Shown in pieces: positions 17,676-26,066 of a DNA stretch of 59,566 nucleotides. Location of the stretch: contig JAJDEQ010000003.1 of assembly GCA_029259695.1 (NCBI GenBank), positions 1-59,566 on the forward strand. The letters run 5' to 3'. How positions within the stretch are numbered: position 1 is the first letter of the stretch; each line of letters opens with the position of its first letter. The position numbers and the translations under genes were made by a program. This DNA is from Planctomycetota bacterium (GTDB lineage: Bacteria > Planctomycetota > B15-G4). The notes beneath the pieces are model-generated. The model saw only the letters and a program-made list of their open reading frames with translations. It was not told where the DNA came from and did no database searches.

Positions 17676-20600
17676 ATGCGCTCACGTCTCACCGCCCGCT
17701 GCTCGTCGATCGCTGCCGTGGTCATCACTCTCGGCGCGACGTTCCTGGCCTCGGTCCAACCCGCCCTCGCCCAGACCCCGGGTGAGATCAAGACCCAGGC
17801 GAAGATCAGCAGCACCCAGGGTGGCTTCGTCGGGGCACTGGGCAACGACGACCGCTTCGGCATCGCCTGCACCGGCATCGGCGATCTCGACGGCGACGGC
17901 AATCCCGACATCGCGGTGTGCGCGTACCAGGACGACGATGGCGGCAGCAACAAGGGCGCCCTCTACATCCTGTTCCTGAACGCCGACCGGACCGTGAAGA
18001 GCTTCTACAAGAACAGCGAGCTCTCCGGTGACATCAGCGCGCTGCCGTCCCCCGGCGAATTCGGCTTCTCCATCACGAGCCTCGGAGACGTGGACGGCGA
18101 CGGCCTGACGGACCTCGCCGTGGGATCGTTGCGCGCGGGCACGGACGACGGCGGCCAGCTCCACATCCTGCGCATGAACAGCGACGGCTCGGTGAAGTCG
18201 GAGCTGCTGATCACCGAGGGCGTGGCGGGCTTCGGCGGTGACCTCGACACCTTCGACCTGTTCGGTGGAAGCGTGGACGTGGTGGGCGACCTCGACGGCG
18301 ACGGCATCGACGACCTGGCCGTGGGCGCGTATCGCGACGTCGACGGAGGCGCCTTCAGCACCGGCGCCGTGTACATCCTGTTCCTCAACGGCGACCAGAC
18401 GGTGAAGGCCTGGCAGAAGATCAGCCAGACAGAGGGCGGCCTCGGCCTGACCCTGGAAGACAGCGCGGAGTTCGGCGCCGAGGTGGCGGGGATCGGCGAC
18501 CTGGACGGCGACGGGGTCCCGGACCTGGCCGTGGGCGCCCCCCTGAAGCTCGCCTCGCCGGGCCGCGGCGCCGTCTACATCCTGTTCCTGAACACCGACG
18601 GCACGGTGAAGTCCTCCCACCTGATGGACAACTTCGGCGACCTGGCCGGCGTGTACGGCAGCGGGGGTTTCTCCGACTTCGGCTTCGCGATCGCGCGCGC
18701 CGGCGACCTCGACGGCGACGGCATCGACGACATCTTCGTCGGAGCGGCGCAAGAGAACGAGGTCCACGCGATCAAGCTCGCAGCCGACGGCACCGGCACG
18801 GCCATCGCCAAGATCGGGGCGAACACGGGCGGCTTCGTCGGTTCGTTCCTGGGCACGGACCGTTTCGGCAAGGGCCTCCGACCCGTGGGCGACCTCGACG
18901 GCGACGGGGTGCAGGACCTGGTCGTCGGTTCCTGGTTCGACTCCGACGGCGGCTCCGGCCGCGGCGCGGTCTACCTGCTCGAGGTCGTCGGTCCGCCCAC
19001 GCCCGCAGCCGTGCCCTCCTTCGTCTCATCGCTCGACGGGCGCGCCGGGCGCTCGACGCTGATCAAGCCGGGCGGCGGAGGCGATGAGGCGATCCTCGTG
19101 CCGGCCGTCATCGTCCCCAACCAGAGCGCGAGCTGCGTCTCGGTGCGCGAGGTCGTCGTCGTGGGCGAAGAGGTCGCCTTCGGCGCGAAGTACATCGAGG
19201 AGACGGGCGAGTTCCCGTTGCACGCCGTGCAGGGCGGGATCATCGCCACCCAGGAAGGGGACGGCGGCGGACTGGCCGACATCTTCACGGCCAACAACGG
19301 CGGCGACAGCTTCTCGTACCTCGCCGGCCAGGACATCGTGGGCCAGCCGCCGTTCGCGCCCCAGGTCGAGTTCGCCATGCCGAACGACGGTGCACCCGTG
19401 GCCATCGCTCTCGGCGACTTCGACGCCGACCTGGCGACGGACGTCGTGCTCGCCGGCGACGCCGGCGTGACGATCTTCCTCGGCGACGGCCTGGGCGGCT
19501 TCACGGCCGCCGGCTTCGCCCCGGTCGCGCTCCTCTCGGACCTCGCCGTGGGCTTCGTCGACGGCGACACGCACCTCGACGTCGTCACCACCAGCGCGGC
19601 CCTGGCCCTGGGCCCCGGATCGGAGCAGGGCTTCGCCACCGTGCTGCTCGGGGACGGCGCCGGCAACCTGGCGGCAGGCGGCACGTTCGCCACCGGCCAG
19701 GCCCTGGCCTCGATCCTGCTGTCGGACATCGACAACGACAGCGACCTCGACGCCATGCTGGCCGTGCACCAGTTCGACGCCGGTCCGGGCGGCGCACCCC
19801 AGGGCACCCTGGCGCTGCACCTGGGCGACGGCCTGGGCGGCTTCACGCCCTCGGGCATCTTCGCGGGCCTCGCCACGCCGTCCGCCGACGGCGTGCACCC
19901 CACGTTCGGCGCGGTCGGTGACCTGAACAACGACACCTTCGACGACTTCGTGTACACGAGCGCCGAGAACATCGCCTTCGCGCCCGGCACGTTCTCCGAC
20001 GAACACCCGCCGATCGCACTCACCGTGCTGCTCAACGACCAGGCCGGCGGCTTCACGCCGTCGATCGTGGGCACACCCTACGCGGGCAAGGGCGTGGCCC
20101 CGGTGCTGGACGACATCGCACCGGCGCCGCTCGACGGCGTGCTCGACTGCACGCTCGTCTGGTACGAGGACACCCTGGCCGGGCAAGGCGCCGGCACGCA
20201 GCTCGCGTCGTTCGTGGCGGTCTTGCTCGGAGACGGCACCGGCGACTTCTTCGATCCGTCGCCGAACCAGTTCCTGACCGGCAACGAACCGGGCGACGGC
20301 GACATCGGCGACGTGAACGGCGATGCCCCGGGTGACGGCGGCGGTGGCGGACCCGACGTGCTGATCCCCAACACCAAGGGCGACTCGGTCTCGGTCCTGC
20401 TGAGCGATGGCGCCGGTGGCGTGGAGACCGTGATCACGGTCAACGACGTCGACGCCCAGGACCCGGGGACGCTCCCGCCGGGCGGCGTGTGGGAGGGCGG
20501 CCCGCGCGCGCTGCAGGTGGCGGACCTCGGCGGCGACACCGACCTCGACGCCGTCGTCTACAACGCGTGGGTCGACACGGCCAACCTGTTCAGCCAGGTG

Positions 20601-21836
20601 TTCGCGAGCCTGAGCGTGTTGCAGGGTGACGGCACCGGCAACATGCTCGTGGCCCAGAGCGTGCCGCTCGGCCGCGGCGGTGAGATGGCCGTGGGCGACG
20701 TGACCGGCGACGGCACCGACGACGTGGTCGTGACCCAGCGGCTCGGTTCGGGCGGCCTCGACCAGGTGCTCGTGTTCCCGGGCACCGGCACGGGCGCCGG
20801 GGCCATCGCCGGATCGCCGACCCCGGCACCCGTGCCCCCGGGGCACGTGCTGTCGGGCGGACTCGTCCTGGTCGACATCGTGGGCGATGCCGGGCTCGAC
20901 GCCGTCACCACCTCGACCGAGGGCGGCGACGGACGCGTGCTGGTCTACGAGAACGTGGCCGGTGCGCTCGTGCCGACGCCCCACGACGCGGGTGCCACCT
21001 GGAACACGGTGCGCAGCATCGACGTGGCCGACCTCACCGGCGACGGCGACGACGACGTGGCCGTGGGCGTGGCGAACGGACGCCTGGTGCTCGTCGCCGC
21101 GAGCGGCAGCGGGTTCGTGCCGTCGCCGGTCAGCGCCCAGGCGGCGGCCGTGGGCGGCGGCGCCCTGCGCATCGGCAACCTCGACGGGGACGGACGTCCC
21201 GACATCATCTCGTCGGGTTCGGTGGCCGACGGCACCCTCGACCAGGCCTTCGTGCGCAGGCTGATCGGCACGGGCCCGGGCGCCTTCGGCGTCGACACGT
21301 TGGGCGGTCTGGCCGCCAACGGTGCCGACGGCAACGCCCTGCGGCCGCTCGTGGGCGACCTCGATGGCGACGGCACGTCCGACCTGGTGCTGATCCACGG
21401 CACGGCCGACAGCGTGTCGCTGGTGCTCAACGAACTGCACGAGACCGAGGCGTTCGGCACCGGCAAGCCCGGCAAGGGCGGTCTCACACCGCAGCTCCGG
21501 GGGTCGGGCTACACCACGCCCGGCGGGTTCATGGACGTGCGCCTCACCAACGGCGTGGGCGGCGCGGCGGGCCTGCTGCAGGTCGGCGTGGGTCGCATCG
21601 AGACCGGCTTCCTGCACGTCGCCGCGCCTTTGCTCGACCTGTTCCCCGTCGTCGGCGGAGCGCCCGGCGTCGCGGGCCAGGGTGAGCTGACGCTGCCCTT
21701 CAAGCTGCCCACCGATGCCATCCTGGTGGGCGAGTCGTTCACGCTGCAGTGGTTCCTGGTGGACCCCGACGCCGGGGGCCCGATGCCCACGATGATCTCG
21801 GCCAGCAACGGACTCGAAGTCACCATCGTGGACTGA
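17676..21836 (+). CDS. Very large secreted FG-GAP/VCBS-repeat protein
   Basis: A 1386-aa secreted protein. Residues 1-33 are a signal peptide ending in PALAQ. Residues about 45-440 contain integrin-type FG-GAP repeats (IGDLDGDGNPDIAVCAY, VGDLDGDGIDDLAVGAY, each followed by KGALYILFLN or a similar phrase). Residues about 560-1270 hold many VCBS-like motifs (LLSDIDNDSDLDAMLAV, VGDLDGDGTSDLVLIHG). The C-terminal 110 residues resemble the shared secreted-protein module but lack the FKGGTL core; the FTLQWFLVDPDAG and SNGLEV part is kept. The architecture suggests two beta-propellers and a surface or extracellular role. Its ribosome site (GAAGA) is weak. The kinase gene follows after 40 bases in the same direction. 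Confidence 0.82.
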   Translation: MRSRLTARCSSIAAVVITLGATFLASVQPALAQTPGEIKTQAKISSTQGGFVGALGNDDRFGIACTGIGDLDGDGNPDIAVCAYQDDDGGSNKGALYILFLNADRTVKSFYKNSELSGDISALPSPGEFGFSITSLGDVDGDGLTDLAVGSLRAGTDDGGQLHILRMNSDGSVKSELLITEGVAGFGGDLDTFDLFGGSVDVVGDLDGDGIDDLAVGAYRDVDGGAFSTGAVYILFLNGDQTVKAWQKISQTEGGLGLTLEDSAEFGAEVAGIGDLDGDGVPDLAVGAPLKLASPGRGAVYILFLNTDGTVKSSHLMDNFGDLAGVYGSGGFSDFGFAIARAGDLDGDGIDDIFVGAAQENEVHAIKLAADGTGTAIAKIGANTGGFVGSFLGTDRFGKGLRPVGDLDGDGVQDLVVGSWFDSDGGSGRGAVYLLEVVGPPTPAAVPSFVSSLDGRAGRSTLIKPGGGGDEAILVPAVIVPNQSASCVSVREVVVVGEEVAFGAKYIEETGEFPLHAVQGGIIATQEGDGGGLADIFTANNGGDSFSYLAGQDIVGQPPFAPQVEFAMPNDGAPVAIALGDFDADLATDVVLAGDAGVTIFLGDGLGGFTAAGFAPVALLSDLAVGFVDGDTHLDVVTTSAALALGPGSEQGFATVLLGDGAGNLAAGGTFATGQALASILLSDIDNDSDLDAMLAVHQFDAGPGGAPQGTLALHLGDGLGGFTPSGIFAGLATPSADGVHPTFGAVGDLNNDTFDDFVYTSAENIAFAPGTFSDEHPPIALTVLLNDQAGGFTPSIVGTPYAGKGVAPVLDDIAPAPLDGVLDCTLVWYEDTLAGQGAGTQLASFVAVLLGDGTGDFFDPSPNQFLTGNEPGDGDIGDVNGDAPGDGGGGGPDVLIPNTKGDSVSVLLSDGAGGVETVITVNDVDAQDPGTLPPGGVWEGGPRALQVADLGGDTDLDAVVYNAWVDTANLFSQVFASLSVLQGDGTGNMLVAQSVPLGRGGEMAVGDVTGDGTDDVVVTQRLGSGGLDQVLVFPGTGTGAGAIAGSPTPAPVPPGHVLSGGLVLVDIVGDAGLDAVTTSTEGGDGRVLVYENVAGALVPTPHDAGATWNTVRSIDVADLTGDGDDDVAVGVANGRLVLVAASGSGFVPSPVSAQAAAVGGGALRIGNLDGDGRPDIISSGSVADGTLDQAFVRRLIGTGPGAFGVDTLGGLAANGADGNALRPLVGDLDGDGTSDLVLIHGTADSVSLVLNELHETEAFGTGKPGKGGLTPQLRGSGYTTPGGFMDVRLTNGVGGAAGLLQVGVGRIETGFLHVAAPLLDLFPVVGGAPGVAGQGELTLPFKLPTDAILVGESFTLQWFLVDPDAGGPMPTMISASNGLEVTIVD

Positions 21837-21876
21837 GCCGGCCCGAGGTGAGATCGTCGGCGGGGGAGGTCACGGC

Positions 21877-24615
21877 TTGACGGACACGGAGGGAACGGTC
21901 GGCGCCACCGTCGTGCTCGAGCCCGGGGCGCGCATCCACGACCTCGTGCTCGAGCGCGAGGTGGGACGGGGCGCGCAGGGCATCGTCTTCTTGGCGCGCC
22001 AGGAATCCATGGACCGCACGGTGGCGGTCAAGGTCCTGCCCAAGGAGATCACCTACACGTCGGAGCAGGTCGAGCGCTTCCGGCGCGAGGCGGAGGCGGC
22101 GGGGCGCTTGAACCACCCGAACATCGTCTCGGTCTACGAGATGCTCGAGGCCGGCGGGCACAACATGATCTCCCAGGAGTTCGTGCCCGGCGGCGACCTC
22201 GAGGACGTCATCACCGAGCACCGCGAACAGGGGGTACGCACGAACGCCGCGCACTGCGCCTGGGCGGCGGGCGTTTGCCGGCAGCTCGCCGACGCGCTCT
22301 CCCATGCTCACGAGCACCACGTGTTGCACCGGGACATGAAGCCCGCCAACGTGCTGCTCACCGAGAACGGTCTGCCCAAGATCACCGACTTCGGCCTGGC
22401 CAAGGTCGAGGACAAGATGGACCTGTCGCGGACCGGCGCGCTCATGGGCACGCCCAACTACATGAGCCCCGAACAGGTCTCGGCGCGCAAGGACGTCGAC
22501 GGCCGCACCGACGTCTACAGCCTCGGCGCCATGCTGTACGAGATGCTCACGTTCCAGTTGCCGTTCACGGCCGAGTCGATGCAAGGCATCTTCGTGGACA
22601 TCCTCAGCCGGGCGCCGAAGCCGCCGCGGTCGTTGCAACCGGGTATCAGTCCCGACCTCGAGGCGGTCTGCCTGCGCTGCCTCGAGAAGGACCCCGACGA
22701 CCGCTACCGCGATGCCGGCGACCTGGCCGACGACCTGCAACGCTTCCTCGACGGTGAGGCGACGCACGCACGTCCGCTCTCGGTCGTGGGTCAAACCGCT
22801 CGCTGGGTGCGGCGCCAGTCGGCGGCAGCCCTCGCCGGGGCGTGCCTGCTCGTGCCCACGGCCGCCTTCGCCGGCGACCTGCTGCTGCACAAGGCCGCGG
22901 CGGAGGACCTGGGGCTCCACGACGTGCGGCTGGGCGTGATCGCGGGGGCCGCATTGCTCGCGCTGTACCCGGCCATGATGCTCGGCACGCGCCTCGCGCG
23001 CGGCCAGACGTTCGGCCGCTGGCCGGCGGCGGCGTTGGTGCTGGCCCTCGCCGTGTGGTGCGGGTTCATCGTGCGCGACCAACGCACGACGCAGATCCAC
23101 CACGGCGACCGCGCCGCCCTCGCGGCCTCACTCGCCGTGGAGCAGGCCGGTGACCGCATCGACGGCGACGACCTGCGCACCTACGCCGACACCTGGGCCG
23201 AGCGCCTCGATGCCGACGACGCGCGCCTGCTCGCCCGGGGCTGGTTGCTGCGCGCCCACCCGGTGCTCGCCGCCGAGTGGCTCGCGCGCCTGCCCGGCGA
23301 CGACCCGCTGGACGCCGCCCTGGCCGCCAGCGTGCACTGGGCCCTGGGCCAGGAAGGTCCCGCCAACGAAGCCGAGTCGCGCCTGCGGGAGCATGCCTCC
23401 CGATCCGCCGACGCGTCCACCTGGACCGCGGTGGGACACACCATGCGCGACATGCGCCGCTTCGAGGAAGCGCGCGACGCATACGTGCGCGCCGGGCTGA
23501 GCGAGGGCGCCGACCGGGACCGCCTCAACCTCGAGCTGGCCCGGGTGTGCGGCGAACTGTGCGAGACCGAGCAGCAGCTCGAGTACCTCGAGGACTACAT
23601 CAAGTGGCGCCCCGACGATCCCAACGCCCAGCGCATGAAGGTCGACATCGCGCAGCAGCTCGGCGACTGGGACGCCGCCGCCGAAGGCAACGCGGAGCTG
23701 GAACGCATCGGCCTGACGCACATGGCGATCGAGCAGGAGTTCAACACGCTCATCGTCCAGGACCGGCGCGTCGAGGCGTTCGAGACCCTGGCCGGGTTGG
23801 CCGCCGCCGACGACACCGACGCCCGGCTGCTCATGAGCGTCGTCTGGCGCGCGCTGCGCGAGAGTTCGCGCATGGAGGCCGACGCCGGCAAGGCCCAGGC
23901 CGCGGGCGACACCGACGCGGCCGGCCGGAAGTACGGCGAGTCCCTGCGCTGGCTCACGCTCGCCTACGACACCGTGCGCGACCTGCTCGCCGACGACGAC
24001 ACGCTGCACGAGGCGCACAGCATGCTCGCCACCGTGGCCCTACGCCTGCTGATCTACCAGCCGAACCGGGCCGACGAACATCTGGCGACGGCCCTCACGG
24101 CAGCGCGACGCACCGTGGAACTGGACCCCACCCACTGGCAGGGTCACTACGACGTCGCCGTCGCCCTGGCGCGACGGGCGTACCACGACCACGGCACGGA
24201 CGAGTCGGCCCTGGACCTCGCGACGATCGAGGGGATCGTGACGCCGCTGCGCGAGGCCGTCGCCATGCACGGCCTGCAGGTGCGTCCGCTCAACGACGCC
24301 GCCCACTTCCTCGGCCTGATCCACGACCGCACGGGCGAAGGAGACCTCCTGCTCGAGGCCCTCGGCTACGCCCGTCGCGCCACGCGACAGGCAGCCCTGC
24401 CCGACGGCAGCTCCTGCGAGATGGAGCGCTCGGAGGCGAGCTGGCTCTCGTCGGCCTACACGACCCTGCGCGAACTGCAGGAGCGCGACGGCGACCTGCG
24501 CGGCGCGCTCGCCAGCGCCGAGCAGGCCCTGGCCGTGCTCCCACCGGGCGACCCGCGCACTGCTTACCGCGAAGCCGCGGTCGCACGACTGCGCGACGAA
24601 CTCGGGGAAGGGTAG
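21877..24615 (+). CDS. Membrane Ser/Thr protein kinase with TPR-like C-terminal region
   Basis: A 912-aa Hanks-type kinase. Start is TTG 21877 with GGAGG 7 bases upstream. The catalytic domain (about 25-285) is complete: glycine loop VGRGAQGIVFLA, VAVKVLPKE (ATP Lys), HRDMKPANVL, DFGLAKVED and MSPEQ. Three hydrophobic segments lie between about 308 and 400 (AALAGACLLVP, LGVIAGAALLALYPAMMLG, AAALVLALAVWCGFIV). Residues about 400-905 are helical, TPR-like repeats. The usual layout would be a cytoplasmic kinase domain with a sensing or binding TPR part past the membrane segments; with three segments the TPR part would be outside, but topology is inferred. A double zinc-finger gene follows after 12 bases and may be a partner or substrate. 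Confidence 0.9.
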   Translation: MTDTEGTVGATVVLEPGARIHDLVLEREVGRGAQGIVFLARQESMDRTVAVKVLPKEITYTSEQVERFRREAEAAGRLNHPNIVSVYEMLEAGGHNMISQEFVPGGDLEDVITEHREQGVRTNAAHCAWAAGVCRQLADALSHAHEHHVLHRDMKPANVLLTENGLPKITDFGLAKVEDKMDLSRTGALMGTPNYMSPEQVSARKDVDGRTDVYSLGAMLYEMLTFQLPFTAESMQGIFVDILSRAPKPPRSLQPGISPDLEAVCLRCLEKDPDDRYRDAGDLADDLQRFLDGEATHARPLSVVGQTARWVRRQSAAALAGACLLVPTAAFAGDLLLHKAAAEDLGLHDVRLGVIAGAALLALYPAMMLGTRLARGQTFGRWPAAALVLALAVWCGFIVRDQRTTQIHHGDRAALAASLAVEQAGDRIDGDDLRTYADTWAERLDADDARLLARGWLLRAHPVLAAEWLARLPGDDPLDAALAASVHWALGQEGPANEAESRLREHASRSADASTWTAVGHTMRDMRRFEEARDAYVRAGLSEGADRDRLNLELARVCGELCETEQQLEYLEDYIKWRPDDPNAQRMKVDIAQQLGDWDAAAEGNAELERIGLTHMAIEQEFNTLIVQDRRVEAFETLAGLAAADDTDARLLMSVVWRALRESSRMEADAGKAQAAGDTDAAGRKYGESLRWLTLAYDTVRDLLADDDTLHEAHSMLATVALRLLIYQPNRADEHLATALTAARRTVELDPTHWQGHYDVAVALARRAYHDHGTDESALDLATIEGIVTPLREAVAMHGLQVRPLNDAAHFLGLIHDRTGEGDLLLEALGYARRATRQAALPDGSSCEMERSEASWLSSAYTTLRELQERDGDLRGALASAEQALAVLPPGDPRTAYREAAVARLRDELGEG

Positions 24616-24627
24616 GGAGCCAGCTCC

Positions 24628-25155
24628 ATGTCTCACACCATCGAACCCGCCACGACCGGGCGCTCGAAGTGCCGGGGGTGCGCGCAGCCGATCCCCAAGG
24701 GCGAGCTGCGCTTCGGGGAGCGCATCCCCAACCCGTTCGCCGACGAGGGCGAGACGACGCTGTGGTTCCATCTCCTGTGCGGCGCGTACAAGCGCCCGGA
24801 GACCCTTGGCATGGCGCTCACCGGCACCGGTGAGCAGATCGAAGAGCGCCGCGCGCTCACGGAGATCATCGCGGACGGGCTGCGACACCACCGCCTGCCC
24901 CGGGCCGACGGCGCCGAGCGCGCCAGCAGCGGCCGCGCCAAGTGCCGCAGCTGTCACGCCAAGATCTCCAAGGACGACTGGCGCGTGCGGGTCGTCTTCT
25001 TCCAGGAGGGCATGTTCTCGCCCGGCGGCTTCATCCACCTCGGCTGCGCCGAGGAGTACTTCGGCACCGGCGACCTGGCCGAGCGCCTGGTGCACTTCAG
25101 CTCGAAGCTGAGCGACACCGACCGGGTCGAGCTGAGCGCTGCGCTGACGCACTGA
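24628..25155 (+). CDS. Protein with two PARP-type zinc-finger-like domains
   Basis: A 175-aa cytoplasmic protein. Two copies of a CxxC...HxxC unit are visible: Cys15, Cys18, His48, Cys51 and Cys106, Cys109, His137, Cys140. The first reads GRSKCRGCAQPIPKGELRFG with WFHLLC, closely resembling the eukaryotic PARP-type finger that binds DNA breaks (CxxC, IPKGELR-like strand, WxHxxC). The second reads GRAKCRSCHAKISKDDWRV with FIHLGC. There is no PARP catalytic, ligase or nuclease domain. The start has GGAG 8 bases upstream. It follows the Ser/Thr kinase by 12 bases, so cotranscription is likely. DNA-end or nucleic-acid binding is the family expectation; the link to kinase signalling is inference. 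Confidence 0.75.
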   Translation: MSHTIEPATTGRSKCRGCAQPIPKGELRFGERIPNPFADEGETTLWFHLLCGAYKRPETLGMALTGTGEQIEERRALTEIIADGLRHHRLPRADGAERASSGRAKCRSCHAKISKDDWRVRVVFFQEGMFSPGGFIHLGCAEEYFGTGDLAERLVHFSSKLSDTDRVELSAALTH

Positions 25156-25292
25156 GGCCCGTGCGGCCTGCTCTCGCCGCGCTCAGTACGGACCCGGATG
25201 CGTCATGAGCCCTTGGCACGCGGCAATCCGAGGGTCGCGCGGCAGCGAGAACCGACTTACCGTCGAGCCTCGCTCTTCCGGAGGACTCGACC

Positions 25293-25991
25293 ATGATCCG
25301 CACGCTCTCGAGGTTGTCGCTGCTGGCCTTGCTGCTCACGACACCGGGCTCCTCGTTCGCCGCGGGCAACGGCATCCTGCACGGGGTCGTGACCAACGGC
25401 GCAGGCCAACCGGTGACCGGGCTCACCGCTGTCGTCACCCACCTCTCGGGGCAGTTCCCGTTCTCGGAGTCGCAGGAACTCACCGCCGGCGGCGAGTTCG
25501 TGGTCAATCCCACCGTGGGCAGTTACCTGGTGGAGCTGCGCGACGGTGACGAGAACGTCGTCGCCTACCGCCACGGCATGAACATCTTCAACAACATCAC
25601 CACGTTCGTGTTCTTCACCACCGAGGGCACGGGCTCGTGCCAGCAGAACCTCGGCTTCGCCAGCCCCAGCGGCCTCTCGCTCAGCTTGTGCGGCGACGAC
25701 CTCACGACCGCCGGCAGCTCGGCTACGCTCGACGTCTTCAACGCCATCACGAGCTCGACGGTCTACCTGGCCATCGGGCTGGACAACGACCCCACCCCGT
25801 TCAAGGGCGGCACGCTGGTGCCCTTCCCCTGGCTGACCCTGCTGCCCTTGGGCTCCGACATCTTCGGTCGCGTGTCGCTCACGGCACCCGGCGGCACGAC
25901 CACGCCGGTCACGCTGTACATGCAGGTCATCGACCCGAACACGCCGGCCTTCCGCTTCAGCAACGGCATCGAGGTGCAGATCGGGCTCTGA
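25293..25991 (+). CDS. Secreted protein with carboxypeptidase-regulatory-like N domain and FKGGTL C-terminal module
   Basis: A 232-aa secreted protein. Start 25293 has GGAGG 9 bases upstream. A signal peptide ending in SSFAA is followed by a single beta-sandwich-like repeat (GILHGVVTNGAGQPVTGLTA, VGSYLVELRDGDENVVAYRH). The C-terminal 100 residues carry the shared module, with TPFKGGTLVPFPW, YMQVIDPNTPAFRFSNGIEV. This is the smallest of the module-bearing proteins here. No catalytic motif is seen; it is probably displayed on the surface or released. Confidence 0.72.
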   Translation: MIRTLSRLSLLALLLTTPGSSFAAGNGILHGVVTNGAGQPVTGLTAVVTHLSGQFPFSESQELTAGGEFVVNPTVGSYLVELRDGDENVVAYRHGMNIFNNITTFVFFTTEGTGSCQQNLGFASPSGLSLSLCGDDLTTAGSSATLDVFNAITSSTVYLAIGLDNDPTPFKGGTLVPFPWLTLLPLGSDIFGRVSLTAPGGTTTPVTLYMQVIDPNTPAFRFSNGIEVQIGL

Positions 25992-26066
25992 CCTGATCGA
26001 CGTCCGGCCCGGTCTCACGGCCGACCCGGCATAATCGTCGGCGCCCCTCCACGGAGCGACGCCGAC

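Noticed and set aside
19026..21617. 863-aa minus-strand frame opposite the large FG-GAP gene
   Set aside because: It is antisense to repeated DGDG-type coding sequence, with no recognisable domain.
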